DNA of 64,000 nt from Streptomyces chartreusis NRRL 3882 (GTDB taxonomy: Bacteria; Actinomycetota; Actinomycetes; Streptomycetales; Streptomycetaceae). Under the pieces are notes generated by a model, which saw only the letters and a list, made by a program, of their open reading frames with translations, was not told the DNA's origin and ran no database searches. How positions within the stretch are numbered: position 1 is the first letter of the stretch; each line of letters opens with the position of its first letter. Below are positions 1 to 8,401 of the stretch, piece by piece. A program made the translations under genes and the position numbers. Location of the stretch: positions 1,116,001-1,180,000 of the forward strand of contig NZ_LT963352.1 in NCBI RefSeq assembly GCF_900236475.1, in the 5' to 3' direction.

Positions 1-1
1 G

Positions 2-1198
2 GTCGCGGCCGACGTCGCGGCGCGGGAAGCGGCCGGATGGACGCCCGTTCCGTTCCACTCCTTCGTGCTGAAGGTGCACAGCCGCTGCGACCTCGCCTGC
101 CAGTACTGCTACATGTACCGCTCGCACGACAGCAGTTGGCGCGAACAGCCGCGCACCATGGCCCCGGAGACGCTCGACCGCACGGCCGAGCGCATCGCCG
201 AACACCTGGCGGCGCACGGGGTGCGCGAGGCCGGGGTGGTGCTGCACGGGGGCGAGCCGCTGCTCGCCGGGGAGGCCGCCGTCGGCCGGGCCGCCTCGGT
301 ACTGCGCGCCGCGGCCGGTCCGGGCGTACGACTGCACCTCACGCTCCAGACCAACGGCGTACGGCTGACCGAACGCTGGCTCGACCTGTGTGCCGCGCAC
401 GGCATCCGGGTCTCGGTCAGCCTGGACGGCGACCGCGCCGCACACGACCGGCACCGCCGTGGTGCCGACGGACGCGGCAGCCACGCCCGGGTCGCCGCCG
501 CCCTGCACCGGCTGGCCGACGGGCCCCATCGCGAGCTGTTCGCGGGCCTGTTGTGCACCATCGACCTCCGCAACGATCCGGTGCGCTGCTACGAGCACCT
601 GCTGACGTACCGTCCGCCCGCGGTGGACTTCCTGCTGCCGCAGGGCAACTGGCACACTCCCCCGCCCGGACTGCGGCCCGGACTGCCCGGCACGCCGTAC
701 GCGGACTGGCTGTGGCGGGTGTTCGAGCGGTGGTACGGGGCCCCACGGCGTCTCACGCGGGTGCGGCTGCTCGAGGACATGATGACGCTGCTGCTCGGCG
801 GCACCCCGGAGACGGAGGCGCTGGGCCTGGCGCCCGTGCGGTACGCCGTGGTGGAGACGGACGGCGCTCTCGCCCAGGACGACACGCTGCGCACGGCCTA
901 TCCCGGCGCCGCGCGGACCGGCCTGCATGCCGAGCGTGACTCCTTCGACGCGCTGCTGCGCCATCCGGGCGTCGCGGCCCGCCAGTGGGGCGCCGACGGT
1001 CTGTCCGCGCAGTGCCGCGACTGCCGGCTGCGGCGGGTGTGCGGAGGCGGCCACTACGCCAACCGCTACCGCCCTGCCACCGGTTTCGCCAACCCCAGTG
1101 TCTACTGTGCCGACCTGGCCGCGCTGATCGTGCGGGTCAGGGAGCGGCTCGCCGGGGACCTGGACCGGCTGCGCGGTGCCCCGGCGGAAGCGGCATGA
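2..1198 (+). CDS. fxsB: FxsB-type radical SAM/SPASM peptide maturase (5' partial)
   Basis: The frame is open from the left edge. The family-typical stretch PFxxFVLKVHSRCDLAC is visible, so the true start lies outside the window; the GTG at 65 is internal. The radical SAM cluster motif C-x3-C-x2-C (CDLACQYC) begins at base 86 and would bind the 4Fe-4S cluster and SAM. A C-terminal SPASM-type cysteine region (CRDCRLRRVCGGG and a later PSVYC) lies around bases 1010-1110. FxsB-type enzymes modify short peptides ending in FxSxx; the precursor gene is normally just upstream and is not in view. The stop overlaps the next start as ATGA, so the two genes are translationally coupled. Family assignment is confident; the substrate is inferred. 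Confidence 0.85.
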   Translation, partial: VAADVAAREAAGWTPVPFHSFVLKVHSRCDLACQYCYMYRSHDSSWREQPRTMAPETLDRTAERIAEHLAAHGVREAGVVLHGGEPLLAGEAAVGRAASVLRAAAGPGVRLHLTLQTNGVRLTERWLDLCAAHGIRVSVSLDGDRAAHDRHRRGADGRGSHARVAAALHRLADGPHRELFAGLLCTIDLRNDPVRCYEHLLTYRPPAVDFLLPQGNWHTPPPGLRPGLPGTPYADWLWRVFERWYGAPRRLTRVRLLEDMMTLLLGGTPETEALGLAPVRYAVVETDGALAQDDTLRTAYPGAARTGLHAERDSFDALLRHPGVAARQWGADGLSAQCRDCRLRRVCGGGHYANRYRPATGFANPSVYCADLAALIVRVRERLAGDLDRLRGAPAEAA

Positions 1199-2559
1199 GG
1201 CCCGGGCCGATCCGGGTGCCCGGCAGGGTCTTCACCGCGCTCGCCACGGGCGGCGGCGGGGCCGAGGCCCTGGGCCTGCTCGGCCGCGCCGAGTACAGCC
1301 GCCGCCTGGCCTGCGCGCACGCGGTCACGGAGGCCGCCCGTGAGATCGGCGGCGGCGTGGCCGAGGCGGCCGGGCAGGCCTGGGAGCTCCTCGCGGCCGC
1401 CCATCGGGCCGATCCCCGGGCGGTGTCGGCGGTCCTCGCGCAACCGTCGGCGGGGACAGCGCTGGTCGGCCTGCTGGCCCGGCTGGACCGCGTCGTCGAG
1501 GGTGAGGCCGGGGCGGTGGGTGAGCCGCCGGTCCACTCGTTCAGCTCCCTCGCCGCGGCGGCCGCGGTCCGCGCGGGCGTACCCGCACGGGTGCGGTGGC
1601 CCCTGACGTCGGACCAGGTCTTCCTGCCCTCGCTCGGCGGCGCCCGCTTCCGCGGTGCCGGGCCCGGCGACCTGGCGGAGGTGGAGATCGATGCCGCCGG
1701 TGAGGCCAGGGTCCGAGTCGCAGGGCGGGGCTCCGTTCCAGGCCCGGTGGCCGTGCCGAAGGCGCCGTACGAGTCATCGGGACGGTGGCGGGCGGCGCAC
1801 CGGCTCGTCGTGCTGGACACCGGCGCGCCCCTGCTCCTGGACGACGTGGACCCGCTGCGCTTCCCCGGCGTGCCCGAGCGGCCGCTGGGTCTGACGGCGG
1901 ACGATCTGCACTGGTGGGAGGTGACGGCCCGGGAGGCCTGCCGGCTGCTGCTGGCTCACCATCCGGAGACCTGCGCCGAACTCGCCGCCGGTCCACGCAC
2001 CTTGGTGCCCCTCGGCCGCACGGGCAGCTTCAGCGGCAGCAGCGCGGAGGCGTTCGGCTCCATGGCACTGTCCCGGCCGCGCACCGGTCGGGCTCTCGCC
2101 CTGTCCCTCGCCCATGAGTTGCAGCACAGCAAGTTCGCCGCCGTCCTGCACCTCTTCGACCTGTTCGAGCCCGGCGGCGAGGAGCGGTACTACGCGCCCT
2201 GGCGCCCGGACCCCCGGCCCCTGCTCGGCCTGTTCCACGGGGCGTACGCGCACCTCGGGGTGGCGCAGTTCTGGAACCGGCACCGGGCCGTGGAGCAGGA
2301 TCCCGAGGAACTCGCCCGGGCGCACGCCCAGTTCGCCCGCTGGCGCGCGGGCGCCCGGGAGGCCACGGAGGTCCTGCTGTCCTCGGGCCGCCTCACGGCA
2401 CTGGGGCGGCACTTCGCCGAGACGATGCTGCGCACGCTCGACGCCCTGTGCCGGCTCCCGGTGCCCGCCGAGGCCGGCCGCCGGGGCCTGGCCCTGGCCG
2501 CCGAGCACCGGGTGGAGTGGGTGCGCAGGAACGGGGTGCCGGAGGCGCTGCTGATCTGA
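1195..2559 (+). CDS. HEXXH motif domain protein of the FxsB cluster
   Basis: This 454-residue protein starts at an ATG that overlaps the fxsB stop by four bases. It carries a zinc-protease-like HELQH motif near residues 307-311, followed by a Leu-rich helix (KFAAVLHLFDLF). Proteins of this type sit next to FxsB-type radical SAM enzymes, and some act as oxygenases or proteases on the modified peptide; the chemistry here is not known. The preceding segment STGSFSGSSAEAFGSMALS-type Ser/Gly stretch resembles the usual region just before HEXXH. No signal peptide is apparent, so a cytoplasmic role is likely. A strong hairpin follows 20 bases after the stop. The role is inferred mainly from the motif and the coupling. 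Confidence 0.8.
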   Translation: MRPGPIRVPGRVFTALATGGGGAEALGLLGRAEYSRRLACAHAVTEAAREIGGGVAEAAGQAWELLAAAHRADPRAVSAVLAQPSAGTALVGLLARLDRVVEGEAGAVGEPPVHSFSSLAAAAAVRAGVPARVRWPLTSDQVFLPSLGGARFRGAGPGDLAEVEIDAAGEARVRVAGRGSVPGPVAVPKAPYESSGRWRAAHRLVVLDTGAPLLLDDVDPLRFPGVPERPLGLTADDLHWWEVTAREACRLLLAHHPETCAELAAGPRTLVPLGRTGSFSGSSAEAFGSMALSRPRTGRALALSLAHELQHSKFAAVLHLFDLFEPGGEERYYAPWRPDPRPLLGLFHGAYAHLGVAQFWNRHRAVEQDPEELARAHAQFARWRAGAREATEVLLSSGRLTALGRHFAETMLRTLDALCRLPVPAEAGRRGLALAAEHRVEWVRRNGVPEALLI

Positions 2560-2578
2560 CGGACGCGGGAACGACCAA

Positions 2579-2610
2579 GAGGCCGCACCGGAAAGCTCCG
2601 GTACGGCCTC
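2579..2610. terminator. Bidirectional hairpin terminator between the HEXXH gene and tRNA-Pro
   Basis: Two 14-base arms (2579-2592 and 2597-2610) pair with one mismatch around an AAGC loop. The hairpin sits between the stop of the HEXXH gene and the 3' end of the convergent tRNA-Pro, so it can end transcription from both sides. There is no long T-run, which is usual in Streptomyces. Confidence 0.75.
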
Positions 2611-2622
2611 TGATCTGCTGCC

Positions 2623-2979
<357 letters not shown>

Positions 2980-3022
2980 CCGTTGCTCCCCCTTCGTCCT
3001 ATGATGCCCACAAGCCTCAACT

Positions 3023-3048
3023 CGTATGCATATGCCGCAAACAATACG
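3023..3048. promoter_or_regulatory. Weaker match to the exopolysaccharide-cluster palindrome
   Basis: The sequence CGTATGCATATGCCGCAAAC followed by AATACG resembles the 26-bp dyad at 23707, 26835 and 30152. It lacks the TTGAC element at the same spacing. It lies between the LacI gene end and the small membrane protein start. Confidence 0.3.
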
Positions 3049-3109
3049 CTAAGTCGACGGGTGCACCCGACCAGGGCATAGAGGTCGAGACGGACACCGG
3101 GGGTCCGAT

Positions 3110-4108
3110 CTAGGACAGCCGGCCCGTCGTCCCCCGGATCTCCAGCGTCGGCGCCGCCAGATGGATCCGCCCTTCTCCCCCCGGCCGCTCGAAGCGGTCG
3201 AGGAGGAAGCGGGCGGCGCGGCGGCCGACCTCGTGACCGGCGTTGTCGACGGTGGTGAGCCACAGGTGGCGCAGCCGGGAGATGCTCGTGTTGTCGTAGC
3301 CGACGACGGACACGTCGTGCGGGACGCGCAGGCCCAGTTCCTCCGCCGCCGAGAGGGCGCCGACGCAGGTGATGTCGTTGACGGCGAAGACGGCGGTGGG
3401 GCGGTCGGGCCGGCTGAGGAGGCGGACGGTGGCGCGGTAGCCGCCCTCCTCGGTCATGTCGCCGGCTTCGACGACGGCCCGGTCGGCCAGGCCGTGCGCC
3501 CGCATCGTCGCCTCGAAGCTGCGGCGGCGCAGTTCGCCGACGGCTCCGTAGCCCGCGAGGTGCGCGATGCGGCGGTGGCCGAGGCCGATGAGGTGCTCGG
3601 TGACCAGCCGGGCGCCCTGCTCGTCGTCGCCGGCGACCTGGTCCACCCCGGGTGGCACGGGCTCGCGGGCGCCCGCCAGGACGACCGGCATCCGCTCGGC
3701 GACCACGCCGAGGGCCGCCCGATCGGGCAGGGTGCCGACCACGACCAGGCCGTCGACACGGAGGTCCAGGAGCGGGTCGGCCGGGTCCTGGCCGATGCGG
3801 CGGTTGAGGCGGGCGTCGGCGAGCAGCATCTGCAGGCCGCCCGCGTGCAGGAGGGAGTTCAGGCCGTCGAGGAGGTCGACGAACCAGGGGTTGCGCAGGT
3901 CGTTCAGCAGGACCCCGACCGTTCGGGTGCGCTGCTCACTGAGGCTGCGCGCGGCGGCGTTGGGGCGGTAGCCGAGCTCCTGGGCGGCACGGAGCACGGC
4001 CTCCCGCTTCTCGGGGCGTACCTGATCGGAACCGCGCAGCACCAGGGAGACCAGCGACTTGGAGATGCCGGCCCGTTCGGCAACGTCTCGGATCGTCGGC
4101 GGTCTCAT
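3110..4108 (-). CDS. LacI-family transcriptional regulator
   Basis: This 332-residue protein has a LacI helix-turn-helix at residues 4-25 (TIRDVAERAGISKSLVSLVL) with the YRPN hinge near 47-50, then a periplasmic-binding-protein-like sensor domain to the C-terminus. It is divergent from a Gfo/Idh/MocA dehydrogenase gene. Two copies of one 12-bp palindrome lie in the 111-bp intergenic region (4113-4124 and 4195-4206), so it most likely represses itself and the dehydrogenase until a sugar or polyol ligand binds. The first operator is only four bases upstream of its start codon, which leaves room for almost no leader. The ligand cannot be read from sequence; the inositol context suggests a cyclitol or related sugar. 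Confidence 0.9.
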   Translation of the reverse strand: MRPPTIRDVAERAGISKSLVSLVLRGSDQVRPEKREAVLRAAQELGYRPNAAARSLSEQRTRTVGVLLNDLRNPWFVDLLDGLNSLLHAGGLQMLLADARLNRRIGQDPADPLLDLRVDGLVVVGTLPDRAALGVVAERMPVVLAGAREPVPPGVDQVAGDDEQGARLVTEHLIGLGHRRIAHLAGYGAVGELRRRSFEATMRAHGLADRAVVEAGDMTEEGGYRATVRLLSRPDRPTAVFAVNDITCVGALSAAEELGLRVPHDVSVVGYDNTSISRLRHLWLTTVDNAGHEVGRRAARFLLDRFERPGGEGRIHLAAPTLEIRGTTGRLS

Positions 4109-4112
4109 GACA

Positions 4113-4124
4113 TGGACCGTTCCA
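4113..4124. promoter_or_regulatory. LacI operator O1
   Basis: TGGACCGTTCCA has the central CG and near-palindromic form of LacI-family operators. Its exact reverse complement occurs at 4195-4206 on the other side of the divergent promoter. Confidence 0.75.
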
Positions 4125-4139
4125 TGAGGGTCGTCGCCT

Positions 4140-4155
4140 TGTCAAAGGGTTGACA
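4140..4155. promoter_or_regulatory. Divergent -35 elements for LacI and the dehydrogenase
   Basis: TTGACA occurs on the plus strand at 4150-4155 and on the minus strand at 4140-4145, back to back. Each points toward one of the two operators, so a bound repressor would cover the -10 region on the LacI side and the leader on the dehydrogenase side. Confidence 0.55.
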
Positions 4156-4194
4156 GCGGCGGGAAACCGCACTCAGGGTGGCCCGGACAGGTTC

Positions 4195-4206
4195 TGGAAC
4201 GGTCCA
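4195..4206. promoter_or_regulatory. LacI operator O2
   Basis: TGGAACGGTCCA is the reverse complement of the 12-mer at 4113-4124. It lies 13 bases upstream of the dehydrogenase start codon. The centre-to-centre distance is 82 bp, close to eight helical turns, which suits looping by a LacI tetramer or two dimers. Confidence 0.75.
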
Positions 4207-4219
4207 AAGAGGGGCTCTC

Positions 4220-5383
4220 ATGGTGGACACGCTCGGCGTCGCCGTCGTCGGTTTCGGCTGGATGGGACGGGTGCACACCCAGGCGTACGCGCGCGTGCGG
4301 CACCACTATCCGCAGCTGCCGCTCGTCCCGGAGCTGGTCACGGTCGCCGAGGAGGTGCCGGGCCGGGCTGAGGAGGCCGCCGCGCAGTTCGGGTTCGCGT
4401 CGACCACGCGTGACTGGCGGGAGGTGGTCGCCGACCCCCGGGTGAAGGCGGTCAGCATCACCGCGCCGAACTTCCTCCACCGCGAGATCGGCGTCGCCAT
4501 GGCCGAGGCGGGCAAGCACATCTGGATCGAGAAGCCGGTGGGCCTGACCGCCGAGGACGCGCGTGCGGTGGCCGAGGCGGTGGCCCAGGCGGGTGTACAG
4601 GGCACCGTCGGCTTCAACTACCGCAACGCGCCCGCCGTCGAGGCGGCCCGCGAGCTGATCTCCTCGGGGGAGATCGGCGCGGTCACGCATGTCCGCATCC
4701 GGCTGTTCAGCGACTACGCGGCGCATCCCGAGGGCGCGCTGACCTGGCGGTACGAGCGGGAGCGGGGCGGCAGCGGCGTGCTGGGCGACCTCGCCTCGCA
4801 CGGCGCTGACCTGGCCCGTCACCTGCTGGGCGACATCACGTCCCTGACCGCCGACACGGCGATCTTCCTGCCGGAGCGGGCCCGTCCCACTGGGGCGACG
4901 GCGGGCCACAGCCGCGCCTCCGGCGGCGAACTCGGCCCGGTCGAGAACGAGGACTACGTCGGCTGCCTGCTGCGCTTCGCCTCCGGGGCGCGCGGTGTGC
5001 TGGAGGCCTGCCGGGTCTCGGTGGGCGAGCAGAACAACTACGGCTTCGAGGTGCACGGCACGAAGGGGGCGGTGTTCTGGGACTTCCGCCGCATGAACGA
5101 GCTGGGGATCAGCCGCGGCACGACGTACCAGGACCAGGCGGTGACGACGGTGTACGTCGGCCCGGGCCACGGCGAGTTCGCCGCGTTCCAGCCCGGCGCG
5201 GCGAACGCCATGGGGTACGACGACCTGAAGGTCATCGAGGCGTACCGCTTCCTCCGGTCGGTCGCCGAGGGCACTCCGCACGGGGCGACCCTCATGGACG
5301 CCGTGCACAGTGCGGCCGCGCTGGACGCGATGGCGCGGTCGGCGCGGAGCGGTACGTGGGCGCCGGTGGACGGTCCGGCGTGA
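4220..5383 (+). CDS. Gfo/Idh/MocA-family oxidoreductase
   Basis: The protein has 387 residues. It begins with a Rossmann fold (VAVVGFGWMG, residues 7-16), has the EKP motif with the catalytic Lys near residue 105, and a HGADLARHLLGD segment near 195 that would supply the active-site Asp and His. It should oxidise a sugar or cyclitol with NAD(P). The ATG at 4220 is chosen over upstream in-frame codons because AGAGGGG lies just before it and the Rossmann strand follows. The divergent LacI regulator and two operators indicate induction by a substrate. Family is certain; substrate specificity is not. Confidence 0.88.
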   Translation: MVDTLGVAVVGFGWMGRVHTQAYARVRHHYPQLPLVPELVTVAEEVPGRAEEAAAQFGFASTTRDWREVVADPRVKAVSITAPNFLHREIGVAMAEAGKHIWIEKPVGLTAEDARAVAEAVAQAGVQGTVGFNYRNAPAVEAARELISSGEIGAVTHVRIRLFSDYAAHPEGALTWRYERERGGSGVLGDLASHGADLARHLLGDITSLTADTAIFLPERARPTGATAGHSRASGGELGPVENEDYVGCLLRFASGARGVLEACRVSVGEQNNYGFEVHGTKGAVFWDFRRMNELGISRGTTYQDQAVTTVYVGPGHGEFAAFQPGAANAMGYDDLKVIEAYRFLRSVAEGTPHGATLMDAVHSAAALDAMARSARSGTWAPVDGPA

Positions 5384-5420
5384 CGCGGCGCCCCGGTCCT
5401 GCCGGGGCGGGGCGCCGGCC

Positions 5421-6086
5421 TCAGCCCGGGCCCTGGAGCCGCCGGCCCAGGTAGACCTTCACGGGGACGAGGACGAGCCACAGCCACATGATCCTGGGGC
5501 CGGTCGCGAAGACCAGCGGGACGGTGGCGAGGAAGATCACCACCGACGCCGCGCTGTCGACGAGATAGAGCGTGGTCGTCGCCTCGGAGGGCGTGTCGTG
5601 CCGCAGCCAGGGCCGCTTGGCCAGGACGGTGGCCACCGCCAGATGGCAGGCGCCGAGCGCGGCGACCGCCCCCGCGTAGACGGCGACCGACACGGACAGG
5701 TCGCCGTACTCGGCCAGCAGCCGGGTCGGGAACGGCACGAGGGCGGCGACCCCGAGCCCCGCGACCGAAAGGCTGATCACCTGTCCGTCGATCTCCCGCA
5801 CGCCCTGGAAGATCCGGCGGTTGTCGCGCCAGAAGCTGCCCAGCACCGCGACGCTCAGCGCGTACGCCCCGAGGTCCGGCAGCAGCTCGCGCAGAGCCCT
5901 GCGGTACGCGGCGGGATCGAGGTCCCGCGGCACGGAGAGATCGAGGACGAGCAGGGTGATGGCGATGGCGAACACCCCGTCGACCAGGGTCACCAGCCGC
6001 TCGGGTCCGCCGTCCGGGCGCGAGGTCCACATGGGCCTGACGGTAGGCGCCGCGCGAGCTCCGCTTCCGGATCCACGCGCGCTCAT
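5421..6086 (-). CDS. TMEM175/DUF1211-family membrane protein
   Basis: This is a 221-residue membrane protein with about six hydrophobic segments. The first carries the family pattern ERLVTLVDGVFAIAITLLVL. TMEM175 proteins form potassium-permeable channels, with bacterial members of six spans per subunit. The start could be the ATG at 6086 or the internal Met at about residue 19, since the first 20 residues are Ser/Gly/Arg-rich. It lies between two sugar-catabolic gene groups and has no obvious functional link to them. Confidence 0.75.
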   Translation of the reverse strand: MSARGSGSGARAAPTVRPMWTSRPDGGPERLVTLVDGVFAIAITLLVLDLSVPRDLDPAAYRRALRELLPDLGAYALSVAVLGSFWRDNRRIFQGVREIDGQVISLSVAGLGVAALVPFPTRLLAEYGDLSVSVAVYAGAVAALGACHLAVATVLAKRPWLRHDTPSEATTTLYLVDSAASVVIFLATVPLVFATGPRIMWLWLVLVPVKVYLGRRLQGPG

Positions 6087-6095
6087 GCCGCCGGA

Positions 6096-7127
6096 TCACA
6101 CGGGCGCCTGCTGCGGCATGTTGTACGGCGTCACCACCTGGATCGCCGACGGCAGGGGCGGTCCCGCCGGCGGCAGCGCGCCGTGAGCGCGCATGACGGT
6201 GTGGCAGGCCTCGCGAACGTCCTGGCGGAGGTCGTGGTGGAGCACGGCGGACAGGCGGTGCGCGCGCAGCAGCCGGGTGTTGTCGTGGTCGAGGTCGTGT
6301 GCGATGAACACGGCGCACTCGCGGCGGAGGTCGTCGAAGGCCTTCAGCGTGGCGATGTTGCCGCCGCCGATCGAGTACACCGCGCGGATGTCCGGGTCGC
6401 GTTTCAGCGCTGCCCGGACGAGGTCGTACTGGGTGGCGTCCAGCCCCTGCCCCTCGGCGATCTCGACCAGCGTGCGCCCGGGGTGCCGGGCGCGCATGGC
6501 GCTGCGGAAGCCCATCTCGCGCTCCTCCTCGTTGCGGAAGAAGCCGCTGCTGAGGCTGGTCAGGATGTTGCCCGGCCGCTCCCCCAGCCACTGGCCCATC
6601 AGATACGCCGCTGTCGCGCCGGCCGCCCGGTCGTCGATGCCGACGTAGGCGAGGCGGGCGCTGGACGGCAGGTCCGTCACCAGCGTCACGACCGGTATGC
6701 CGGCCGCCGCGAGCCGGCCGACCGCGGCCGTGACCTCGGGGACGTCCGGGGCCTTGAGGATCACGCCCTGTGAGCCGCGCCGGGCGATCCGGTCCAGGAT
6801 CCGCACCAGCTCCCCGACCGGGCCGGTCTCGCGGAAGTGGAAGCGGGAGCGCAGCACCGCCGGGTGCAGGGACGGCAGCTCGGCCTCCAGGGCGGCGCGG
6901 ATCGCGGTGGTGAAGCGCTCGGGCGCCTGCATCACGATGTCGACCATGAACGTCCGGCCGACGAGCCGGACCTGGGTGCGCTGCCGGTCCAGGTCGGCGA
7001 TGGCCTGGTGCACCTCCCGGGCCGTGCTCTCCCGCACCCCTCCCCTGCCGTTCAGGACCCGGTCGACGGTCGCCTCGCTCAGGCCCGCCTGACGTGCGAT
7101 CTCCCGGATCGGGAAGGGGTGGCCCAT
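6096..7127 (-). CDS. LacI-family transcriptional regulator (sugar sensor)
   Basis: The protein has 343 residues. A LacI helix-turn-helix occupies residues 5-26 (IREIARQAGLSEATVDRVLN), followed by a sugar-binding domain with GVILKAPDVPEV and YVGIDDRAAGATAAYLMG segments. The ATG at 7127 follows AAGGAG at seven bases; the open frame further upstream is antisense to the next gene. It is divergent from the dioxygenase-SDR-dehydrogenase operon and probably controls it. Two GAGGGGTTT direct repeats 33 bp apart lie between them. The LacI type with a sugar-binding C-domain suggests a free sugar or cyclitol ligand. Confidence 0.88.
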   Translation of the reverse strand: MGHPFPIREIARQAGLSEATVDRVLNGRGGVRESTAREVHQAIADLDRQRTQVRLVGRTFMVDIVMQAPERFTTAIRAALEAELPSLHPAVLRSRFHFRETGPVGELVRILDRIARRGSQGVILKAPDVPEVTAAVGRLAAAGIPVVTLVTDLPSSARLAYVGIDDRAAGATAAYLMGQWLGERPGNILTSLSSGFFRNEEEREMGFRSAMRARHPGRTLVEIAEGQGLDATQYDLVRAALKRDPDIRAVYSIGGGNIATLKAFDDLRRECAVFIAHDLDHDNTRLLRAHRLSAVLHHDLRQDVREACHTVMRAHGALPPAGPPLPSAIQVVTPYNMPQQAPV

Positions 7128-7140
7128 GCGCCGGCTCCTT

Positions 7141-7182
7141 GAGGGGTTTTTGATGGCTCGCTGCTGGTTGTTCGAGGGGTTT
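7141..7182. promoter_or_regulatory. GAGGGGTTT direct repeats between LacI and the dioxygenase operon
   Basis: GAGGGGTTT occurs at 7141-7149 and 7174-7182, 33 bp apart (about three helical turns), in the 108-bp divergent intergenic region. They may be activator or repressor contacts, but no clear palindrome is seen. Confidence 0.35.
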
Positions 7183-7235
7183 GTACTGACAAGAATGACA
7201 GGGCTGCGTCGCTCCGTGACCCCGAAGGGACGACG

Positions 7236-8393
7236 ATGTCCTTCACTTCCGTACACCGCCGCGCCTGGCTGTCCGAGCAGGACTGCGACCTCGACGCGTT
7301 CCGCGCGCTGGTCGAGCAGGCGACCGATCCCGTCGACTATCCGCACGCCTCGGCCGTGGAGCGGAACGTGCCGGTCTACGACACCGGCCTGCTCGAGGGC
7401 GACCGGGTGGTCCAGGCCGAGCTGGTGCGCGCGCTCGCCGACGGGCCCGGCATCGTCGTCTTCCGCGGTGCCTTCCCGGACCCGGAGGTCGTGGACCGGG
7501 CCACGGCCGTGTTCGACGCCCTGATCGCCGAGCAGCGTGCCTCGGGCGCGACGGCCGGTGACCACTTCGCGAAGCCGGGCGCCAACGACCGGGTGTGGAA
7601 CGCGCTGGAGAAGGCGGCCCTGTACGACGCGGAGGCGTTCGCCGACTACTACGCCAACGACGTCCTCGCCCTCGTGGCCACGGCCTGGCTGGGCCCCGGC
7701 TACCAGGTCACCTCGCAGCTCAACGTGGTCAACCCGGGCGGCGCCGCCCAGACGGCGCACCGCGACTACCATCTGGGCTTCCTGTCCAACGAGGTCGCCG
7801 CCGCCTACCCGGGGCACGTGCACCGCCTCTCCCCCGTGCTGACCCTCCAGGGTGCGGTCGCGCACTGCGACATGCCGGTGGAGTCCGGGCCGACGATGTA
7901 CCTGCCGCACTCGCAGAAGTACGAGCCGGGCTATCTCGCCTGGCGGCTCCCGGAGTTCCGGGCGTACTTCGAGGCGCACCAGGTGCAGCTGCCGCTCGCC
8001 AAGGGCGACGCGGTCTTCTTCAACCCGGCCCTCTTCCACGCCGCCGGCACCAACCGCTCGGCGGACATCCGGCGCATGGCGAACCTGTTGCAGGTGTCGT
8101 CCGCGTTCGGGCGGGCGATGGAGACGGTGGACCGGGAGGCCGTGGCGAACGCGGTGTACCCCGTGCTCCTGAAGCGGAAGGCCGAGGGCGCGAGCGACGC
8201 GTGGCTGGCCAACGTCATCGCGGCGAGCGCCGAGGGCTACCCCTTCCCGACCAACCTCGACAGCGACCCGCCGGTCGACGGCCTGGCCCCGCCCTCCCAG
8301 GCGGATCTCGTACGGCGGGCCCTGCACGAGGAGTGGACGCCGGAGGCGCTCCGAGCGGAGCTGCGGGCCGGTACCGAACGGCGAGAGAGCTGA
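7236..8393 (+). CDS. Phytanoyl-CoA dioxygenase (PhyH)-family Fe(II)/2-oxoglutarate oxygenase
   Basis: The protein has 385 residues. The metal-binding facial triad is visible as HRDYH near residues 172-176 and a distal FHAAGTN His near 268; the Arg of RRM that follows may bind 2-oxoglutarate. PhyH-family enzymes hydroxylate, demethylate or oxidise small molecules. It is the first gene of an operon with an SDR and two Gfo/Idh/MocA dehydrogenases, divergent from a LacI regulator. That arrangement suggests a small polyol or methylated cyclitol substrate rather than an acyl-CoA. The ATG at 7236 follows GAAGGGA. The specific reaction is inferred only. Confidence 0.82.
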   Translation: MSFTSVHRRAWLSEQDCDLDAFRALVEQATDPVDYPHASAVERNVPVYDTGLLEGDRVVQAELVRALADGPGIVVFRGAFPDPEVVDRATAVFDALIAEQRASGATAGDHFAKPGANDRVWNALEKAALYDAEAFADYYANDVLALVATAWLGPGYQVTSQLNVVNPGGAAQTAHRDYHLGFLSNEVAAAYPGHVHRLSPVLTLQGAVAHCDMPVESGPTMYLPHSQKYEPGYLAWRLPEFRAYFEAHQVQLPLAKGDAVFFNPALFHAAGTNRSADIRRMANLLQVSSAFGRAMETVDREAVANAVYPVLLKRKAEGASDAWLANVIAASAEGYPFPTNLDSDPPVDGLAPPSQADLVRRALHEEWTPEALRAELRAGTERRES

Positions 8394-8401
8394 GGGAACG
8401 C

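Noticed and set aside
7128..8327. Upstream extension of the LacI frame at 6096-7127
   Set aside because: The extended part is antisense to the PhyH gene and has no protein-like features; a good ribosome site and the helix-turn-helix begin at 7127.
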